Below the pieces are notes generated by a model. That model searched no databases and was not told where the DNA came from. It saw only the letters and a program-made list of their open reading frames with translations. From contig DASYXT010000141.1 in assembly GCA_035934555.1 (NCBI GenBank), forward strand, positions 158,634 through 222,633: a stretch of 64,000 bases of DNA, read 5' to 3'. This DNA is from DASYXT01 sp035934555 (lineage in GTDB: Bacteria > Verrucomicrobiota > Verrucomicrobiia > Limisphaerales > UBA8199). Both the position numbers and the translations under genes were made by a program. Position 1 is the stretch's first letter. Each line of letters starts with the position of its first letter. Below are positions 59,399-64,000 of the stretch, piece by piece.

Positions 59399-61051
59399 AT
59401 GAAGCTTTCGCCGCATTATCTCAAACGTTATAAGGATTTGACCGTCCTGCTGCTCAAGTACGGCCGCGCCGGGTCTCCCGCCTCAATGGCGCCGCTGGAA
59501 ACGCCCAATGAAACGGAGGACCAGGTGCGCGCGCAGGAGTTGCCCAAAGACCTCGAACGCCTCGGTCCCACATTTGTTAAACTGGGCCAATTGCTCGCCA
59601 GCCGAAGCGACCTGCTACCGCCCGTCTATGTCCAGGCACTCTCCCGGCTGCAGGATAACGTCCAGCCGTTTCCATTCGACGACGTCGAAGACATTGTCGA
59701 AGCCGAACTTGGCACTCCCATCAGCAAGGCTTTTTCGGTTTTTGAGCCCGAGCCTCTGGCCGCAGCCTCGTTGGGCCAGGTCCATCGCGCCGCTTTGCAT
59801 GACGGCCGGCCAGTCGTAGTGAAGGTCCAACGCCCGAACATCGTTCGCCAGATCGAAGAAGACTTCGCCGTGCTCCGTCAACTGGCGTGCTTCTTCCAGC
59901 GCCACACCCGGACCGGCCAACGCTATCACCCGGACAAAGTGCTCGAGGAATTTCAAAACACTCTCGCGCACGAGCTGGATTACCGCCGCGAAGCGGCCAA
60001 CCTTATTACGCTTGGCACCAATCTCCGTGAGTTTGAGCGCCTGGTTGTCCCCCAGCCGATCCCTGACTACAGCACACGCCGCGTGCTCACGATGGAGTAC
60101 ATCGAGGGCACAAAAATCACCGAGCTGAGTCCCCTCGCGCGTTTGGACCTGGACGGCACGGCGCTCGCCGAAGAATTGTTCCAAGCGTACCTGAAGCAAA
60201 TTCTGGTCGATGGCGTGTTCCACGCGGACCCACATCCGGGCAACGTGCTGGTCACAACCGACCAACGTATCGCGCTGCTGGACCTGGGGATGGTCGGCCA
60301 TGTCACACCGGGTTTACAGGAGAACCTGATGAAATTGCTGTTGGCGGTGAGCGAAGGCCAGGCCGAGGAGGCAGGGGAAATGGCCGTCCGCATCGGCAAT
60401 CCCAGTCTGAAATTTAACGAAGCGGAGTTCCGGAGCCGGATTGGCAAATTGGTCGCCGAGGAACAACACGCGCCGCTTTGCAATCTGGAGGTCGGCAAGG
60501 TGGTGTTGCAGATAGGCCGCGGCGCGGCGGAGACCGGCCTGAGCGTTCCGCCCGAGCTCTCCATGCTGGGCAAAGCCTTGCTGCAATTGGACCAAATCGG
60601 CCGCGCGCTGGCGCCGGAGTTTGCTCCCAACGAATCGATTCGCCGTAACGCCAGCAACATCCTCAATCAACGGCTCAAGTCCTCTTTTACTGAAGGCAAA
60701 CTTTTCGCGACGATCCTGGAAGCCAAGCAATTCGTTGGCGCGCTGCCCGCGCGCCTGAACAAAATCCTCGACGCGGTCGGCAAGGCTGAGCTGAACGTCA
60801 ACGTCCGGCCGAGCGAAACCGATTTCCTGGTTGAAAGCGCGCGGAAAGTCGCCAACCGCATCACGATGGGCCTGATCCTGGCTGCGCTGATCGTCGGGGC
60901 CGCGCTGCTGGTTCGCGTGCCGACCAACTTCCGCCTGTTTGGCTATCCCGCCCTGGCGATCATTCTCTTTCTCGCTGCGGCGGCCGGCGGCTTCTGGCTC
61001 CTGCTTTCCATCCTCTGGCAGGACCACAAAACCAGGCACAAAGCACAGTGA
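59399..61051 (+). CDS. AarF/UbiB-like ABC1 kinase-family protein
   Basis: 550 residues. Family motifs are in order: LGPTFVKLGQLLASRSDLLP (KxGQ, ~55-75), the A-rich loop EPLAAASLGQVHRAAL, PVVVKVQRPNI with the ATP-site Lys, VDGVFHADPHPGNVLV with the catalytic Asp region, and IALLDLGMVGHV (DxG-type). Two C-terminal membrane helices follow (MGLILAALIVGAALLVRV and ALAIILFLAAAAGGFWLLL). UbiB proteins support ubiquinone synthesis; in organisms using menaquinone the role is not settled, so the ubi name is withheld. It is a single-gene unit. Confidence 0.9.
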   Translation: MKLSPHYLKRYKDLTVLLLKYGRAGSPASMAPLETPNETEDQVRAQELPKDLERLGPTFVKLGQLLASRSDLLPPVYVQALSRLQDNVQPFPFDDVEDIVEAELGTPISKAFSVFEPEPLAAASLGQVHRAALHDGRPVVVKVQRPNIVRQIEEDFAVLRQLACFFQRHTRTGQRYHPDKVLEEFQNTLAHELDYRREAANLITLGTNLREFERLVVPQPIPDYSTRRVLTMEYIEGTKITELSPLARLDLDGTALAEELFQAYLKQILVDGVFHADPHPGNVLVTTDQRIALLDLGMVGHVTPGLQENLMKLLLAVSEGQAEEAGEMAVRIGNPSLKFNEAEFRSRIGKLVAEEQHAPLCNLEVGKVVLQIGRGAAETGLSVPPELSMLGKALLQLDQIGRALAPEFAPNESIRRNASNILNQRLKSSFTEGKLFATILEAKQFVGALPARLNKILDAVGKAELNVNVRPSETDFLVESARKVANRITMGLILAALIVGAALLVRVPTNFRLFGYPALAIILFLAAAAGGFWLLLSILWQDHKTRHKAQ

Positions 61052-61104
61052 AATAGCATGGCCTACTTACTCAGCGCCCACCAGGCGCCGGCGCAGTTTC
61101 GCCA

Positions 61105-61329
61105 CTAAAGCCCCAGGTAACCTCGGCCGTCACAGACCGAGCATCGTGGCCGGTGCTCTTCCGTCTCGAGATCATCTCCGACCACCGCCGGCACGCCCTT
61201 GCCGCAATACTGGCACTCCAGCCAGTGATGGTGATGGTCGGTTTGATAACTGCCCCTCTGGCACGTCCCTGTCCCGGCGCAATGCGCGCACACGGTGACT
61301 TTCCTGGCTTCAGCTATGGTACTCTTCAT
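61105..61329 (-). CDS. Small DnaJ-type zinc-finger protein
   Basis: 74 residues. Three CxxC pairs (VCAHCAGTGTC, ECQYCGKG, CSVCDGRGYLG) match the CxxCxGxG zinc module of DnaJ; a HHHHW stretch is between them. A free-standing zinc domain of this type may help protein folding or bind RNA. Downstream gene order gives no further clue. The 233-bp region on its 5' side (61330-61562) is AT-rich and has no gene. Confidence 0.75.
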   Translation of the reverse strand: MKSTIAEARKVTVCAHCAGTGTCQRGSYQTDHHHHWLECQYCGKGVPAVVGDDLETEEHRPRCSVCDGRGYLGL

Positions 61330-61562
61330 AAATCCAATCCGCGGACGCTCCTGAATCTTTTGCCCTCTTCGTATTCGCCCGCATCATAAACAAACTTTTT
61401 ATATGTATTAGCTATGTCTATACAATATGCATTCCACTATAAGTTTTAAACCTCATCACGCAAGCAGAATCCGCGATTCCATCTCCTCTTCATGGCAAAA
61501 CACTCCCCTGGCACGTCACCATTCGCTCCTGAGCCAACAGCCAACAGATTCCGAACTGACGC

Positions 61563-61862
61563 TTACTCGGACTTTACGCAGCGGACGGTCTGGAGCGCGG
61601 GCGCCTGTTGTCCGCGCCGGCAAATTGTGCACGGACGAATCCGCTCTTCTTCGCCGGGTCGGACCGCGAGATACATATTCAATTCGGGGTTTTGGAAGCA
61701 CCAAACGATCTGCAACGTTTTGTTGTGATGCTCCAACCCCTCGAGCAAAGCTGAATAGGTGTGCTCGAACGTCCTCGCCTGCTGACAACTCTCCACCCAC
61801 GAACTGTTCTCATCCAGATACAACCGCGTGTCCACGTCCTGAACGATTACACGGCCACTCAT
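61563..61862 (-). CDS. Small protein of unknown function with CxxC motif
   Basis: 99 residues from ATG 61862. I do not recognise a family. The N-terminal half is mixed alpha/beta (SGRVIVQDVDTRLYLDENSS, FEHTYSALLEGLEHHNKTLQ) and the C-terminal part has RIRPCTICRRGQQAP, which might hold a metal or a disulfide. Codon use looks normal for this genome and the frame has no close competitor. The next gene upstream on this strand ends 155 bp away, across the DnaA-box-like hairpin. Confidence 0.55.
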   Translation of the reverse strand: MSGRVIVQDVDTRLYLDENSSWVESCQQARTFEHTYSALLEGLEHHNKTLQIVWCFQNPELNMYLAVRPGEEERIRPCTICRRGQQAPALQTVRCVKSE

Positions 61863-61913
61863 AAGGCCAGACTCCTCTTGGAGCCGAGAATGTCAACCCT
61901 AAAATAACGCAAG

Positions 61914-61954
61914 ATATCCACAGCTATCCACAGCTTATTCACCGCTGTGGATGA
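61914..61954. promoter_or_regulatory. Cluster of DnaA-box-like 9-mers and a 9-bp hairpin
   Basis: ATATCCACA (61914), CTATCCACA (61924), TTATTCACC (61935) and, inverted, TCATCCACA (61946-61954) each differ by one or two bases from TTATCCACA. The second and fourth also form the hairpin 61926-61934/61944-61952. It may be a minor DnaA-binding site or a terminator for the FG-GAP gene. A GATTTTGACAGGATTAACAG repeat follows at 61966. Confidence 0.35.
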
Positions 61955-62017
61955 CCGCGGTGAGGGATTTTGACAGGATTAACAGGATTCCGACGCATTT
62001 CCATGTGAAGGGGGTTC

Positions 62018-63259
62018 TCAGTGTGCCGGCACCTGCAGCCAAACATCCACGCGCGGGGCTTCCCAAGTGTAAGGCTTGTCCAAAATGTCCAACCGTCCGT
62101 CCCCGTTCAAGTCAGCCACCCTGCCTTCATGAAAATCAATGCCGCGGGAAAAAACCGCTTTCCGAAAATTGCCGTGGCCATCGCCATAAAAAATCCAAGC
62201 CGTAGCGCCCGGATTATCAGGCACGGGACTGCTTTCGGTCCATTTCGCCATTTCAGCCGCAAAGATGTCCGGGTGCCCATCGCCGTCGATATCGGCGACT
62301 TGCAACGTATGGCCGTGTATCATCTCGCGGTCCAGCAGATCGTGCCCCACCCAATCACTCGACTTGAGCGGATCACCCACGCACTCATACCAACGCAGCG
62401 GGCCGGTGCCGTCGCCCGGCGCGATCACCACCTGCGGGTACTTGCCCGGCTTGAACCGGCCGACCGCGATACGCCCGCCAATCGAACCAATCAGGATGGG
62501 TTCAAACTTGCCGCCGCCTCGGTGCTTGAACCACAAGTTGCCTGCCAACAAGTCCACCTGCCCGTCACCGTCTATGTCATAAGCCGCCATTCCTTCCGGA
62601 TATTGAAACGCCGTCTTGCGCCCGCCGGCGCCTGCTTCGCCGCTGAAAATCTCTTGCAGAAGCCACGAAGTCGCCTCGCGCGGATGCGGGGGAATCTGCG
62701 CCAGAAAAATCTTCCGCGCGCCCTGGTTCCAAAACGCCAGTTGCGGTTTGCCCGTGCCAAGGAAATCGCCAAAGACCTGGTCGTGCTGCTGCGTCGCCCC
62801 GCCCTTTTTGATCGTGTGCCTTTTCCACGGCACCTTCGGGTCGAAGTGCGGATAGGGGTTTTCCCACCACCAGACCTCACTGCTCTGGTAATCCCCGCCG
62901 AAGACGAGGTCCGGCGCGCCATCGCCATCAATATCGAATACCGCGCCACCGGCCTCGACCGTGAGGAAGTTCGTCTCGATGACGTAACGGTCCCAGCCGG
63001 TGGTGGTGCGCCGAAACCAGACCAGCGCCGGCGCCACTTTCCGGAAACTCAACACGAAATCATTCGTCCCGTCTTTATCGAGGTCCGCCACCACGGCCCC
63101 GGTTTGTTCGGTGGAAGTGCCGGGAGTTGGCAGCGCCCCGTTGGTGCTCGAGAGATGACGCCACTGTAGTTCAGCGGCTGCATCGGCCCACCCCATCGTG
63201 CTCAGGATGCTGGCCACGATGAGTGTGGCAACTAACCGTGAAAGACTCTTCGGAGGCAT
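62018..63259 (-). CDS. Secreted FG-GAP/VCBS-repeat protein
   Basis: 413 residues from ATG 63259; a GTG at 63268 is an alternative. Signal peptide VATLIVASILSTMGWADAA. The mature part is a beta propeller with calcium-binding FG-GAP/VCBS repeats: VADLDKDGTNDFVLSF, VFDIDGDGAPDLVFGG, AYDIDGDGQVDLLAGN, VADIDGDGHPDIFAAE and VADLNGDGRLDILDKP. Such propellers are common in Verrucomicrobiota and Planctomycetota surface proteins and probably bind sugars or proteins. No catalytic domain is present. Confidence 0.87.
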   Translation of the reverse strand: MPPKSLSRLVATLIVASILSTMGWADAAAELQWRHLSSTNGALPTPGTSTEQTGAVVADLDKDGTNDFVLSFRKVAPALVWFRRTTTGWDRYVIETNFLTVEAGGAVFDIDGDGAPDLVFGGDYQSSEVWWWENPYPHFDPKVPWKRHTIKKGGATQQHDQVFGDFLGTGKPQLAFWNQGARKIFLAQIPPHPREATSWLLQEIFSGEAGAGGRKTAFQYPEGMAAYDIDGDGQVDLLAGNLWFKHRGGGKFEPILIGSIGGRIAVGRFKPGKYPQVVIAPGDGTGPLRWYECVGDPLKSSDWVGHDLLDREMIHGHTLQVADIDGDGHPDIFAAEMAKWTESSPVPDNPGATAWIFYGDGHGNFRKAVFSRGIDFHEGRVADLNGDGRLDILDKPYTWEAPRVDVWLQVPAH

Positions 63260-63438
63260 GGCGGTCACGAGTAGCAGAACCCGGCTTTGCTAGCCATCAA
63301 AAAGGCCCTCAACTCGAGACCCTTCATAGACCCTTCAAGCGGTCACACCAGCTCGGATAATCATCTTGACTTCGGAACTGGAATGACTCACGCTCAGCAA
63401 AAGAAATAATTCACCTGGCCGGTAATCCAGGGTACCTT

Positions 63439-64000
63439 ATGTCCAGGATAATGTCTGCCGTTTTCTGGGGTTGTCTTATACAATCTTTGATCGTTCTGTG
63501 CGCAACCGCCGCAACCAGCGGCGCCTGTGATCCGCCGCCTTGGGGGCTGGTGAGTTGGTGGAAGGGTGAAGGCAACGCCAACGACAGCCTCGGCGCAAAC
63601 AACGGCATGCTCTCAGCCAGCGGCGCCAGTTATGCCCCGGGCCTGGTCGGACAAGCTTTCCGCTTCGACGGTACTAATGGTTACGTGCAGATTGCCGATT
63701 CCCCTGCCCTCAAGCCGACCAACGTGACCGTCGAGGCGTGGGTTTGGCTGGATCCCAACCTGCCGGCGACCAACGGCGGCGAACAGATCGTATTCAAGAA
63801 AAATACCTGGTCGGCGTGGTTCGAAGGCTACAGCCTGTTGAAGGAAACCGTTGCCAACCCCGACGGGACTTCCTCTGACCGCTTCCAGTTTTGTGTGTCG
63901 CGTTACGGCGACCAGGTGGCGATCAATTCGCAGACGATCGTGCAGCGCGGGGTCTGGTATCACGTGGCCGCAACGTATGACGGCAACCAATCGATCCTGT
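63439..64000 (+). CDS. LamG-domain secreted protein (5' part, runs off the window)
   Basis: At least 187 residues from ATG 63439; ATG 63451 is also in frame. The signal peptide (VFWGCLIQSLIVLCATAATS) is followed by a LamG-type lectin domain: GLVSWWKGEGNANDSLGANN, VGQAFRFDGTNGYVQIADSP, NVTVEAWVW and GVWYHVAATYDGNQSI. The DSLGANNG segment is a frequent start in this family. The rest lies beyond 64000, so other domains and the C-terminal module cannot be assessed. Confidence 0.85.
   Translation, partial: MSRIMSAVFWGCLIQSLIVLCATAATSGACDPPPWGLVSWWKGEGNANDSLGANNGMLSASGASYAPGLVGQAFRFDGTNGYVQIADSPALKPTNVTVEAWVWLDPNLPATNGGEQIVFKKNTWSAWFEGYSLLKETVANPDGTSSDRFQFCVSRYGDQVAINSQTIVQRGVWYHVAATYDGNQSIL

Noticed and set aside
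61914..61954. Replication origin
   Set aside because: No dnaA, dnaN or rpmH nearby and no AT-rich unwinding region; four imperfect boxes are not enough.
62021..63169. 382-codon plus-strand frame opposite the FG-GAP gene
   Set aside because: The minus strand has clear calcium-binding repeats; the plus frame has no motif.

Overview
The window looks like a chromosomal segment of a free-living Verrucomicrobiota bacterium, most likely of the Limisphaerales/Pedosphaera type (old subdivision 3). This is inferred from gene content only. The clues are many secreted LamG/DUF2341/Ig-like proteins with a recurring C-terminal beta module, Tat-exported Gfo/Idh/MocA and aldo/keto reductases, DUF6807 and DUF5069 proteins, a long-form IspG, high GC content, and abundant dispersed palindromic repeats between genes. 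No rRNA, tRNA, CRISPR array, transposase or prophage gene was seen.

Layout. 0-4.5 kb (mostly minus): 5' part of a Tat-exported GH28 gene, an isoprenylcysteine methyltransferase-like protein, phoR, phoB and a Tat-exported oxidoreductase. 4.5-9.8 kb: palindromic repeats, then HIT-phoH-ybeY and two MFS permeases. 9.9-20 kb: a giant double DUF3857/transglutaminase protein, a zinc-ribbon/GNAT fusion, a small secreted protein, a GH38-type glycosidase and a parallel beta-helix protein. 20-26.3 kb (minus): uppS-cdsA-dxr-rseP-ispG, a conserved isoprenoid/phospholipid/envelope cluster. 26.5-32.5 kb (minus): porin-pstS-pstC-pstA-pstB-phoU. 33-42.5 kb (plus): three large secreted proteins with LamG, DUF2341, Ig-like and glycosidase-like parts. 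42.5-44 kb: RHH-PIN toxin-antitoxin, DUF883-like protein and YjbQ. 44-49.2 kb: DUF6599-like, DUF362, a NapH-NapG-like fused iron-sulfur protein and a Tat-exported aldo/keto reductase, separated by copies of a hairpin repeat. 49.7-54.6 kb: exopolysaccharide export set (beta-barrel, Wza-like, Wzc-like, RfaH/NusG-like) without glycosyltransferases. 54.9-58.6 kb: a second RHH-PIN pair, a DUF6807 lipoprotein, another Tat-exported Gfo/Idh/MocA protein and a decayed gene remnant. 58.6-64 kb: DUF5069, an AarF/UbiB kinase, two small cysteine-motif proteins, an FG-GAP protein and the start of another LamG gene.

How it works together. The clearest system is phosphate acquisition. The PhoR/PhoB pair near 1-3 kb and the porin-pst-phoU operon near 26-32 kb are both preceded by 11-bp-phased TGTCAC/TGTAAC repeats that resemble Pho boxes. 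A third perfectly phased set lies about 240 bp upstream of the porin. Much of the rest serves degradation and binding of polysaccharides outside the cytoplasm (GH28, GH38, beta-helix, LamG, Gfo/Idh/MocA, DUF6807) and export of an exopolysaccharide. Five proteins have N-terminal twin-arginine signals and a sixth has an internal one, so cofactor-loaded periplasmic redox enzymes are a theme.

Most worth a second look: the phased Pho boxes, including the detached set; the NapH/NapG-like fusion and its neighbours; the C-terminal module shared by five loci, including a remnant with only that module left; the double transglutaminase whose second domain has lost its triad; and the family of about 80-bp hairpins repeated three times within 3.6 kb.
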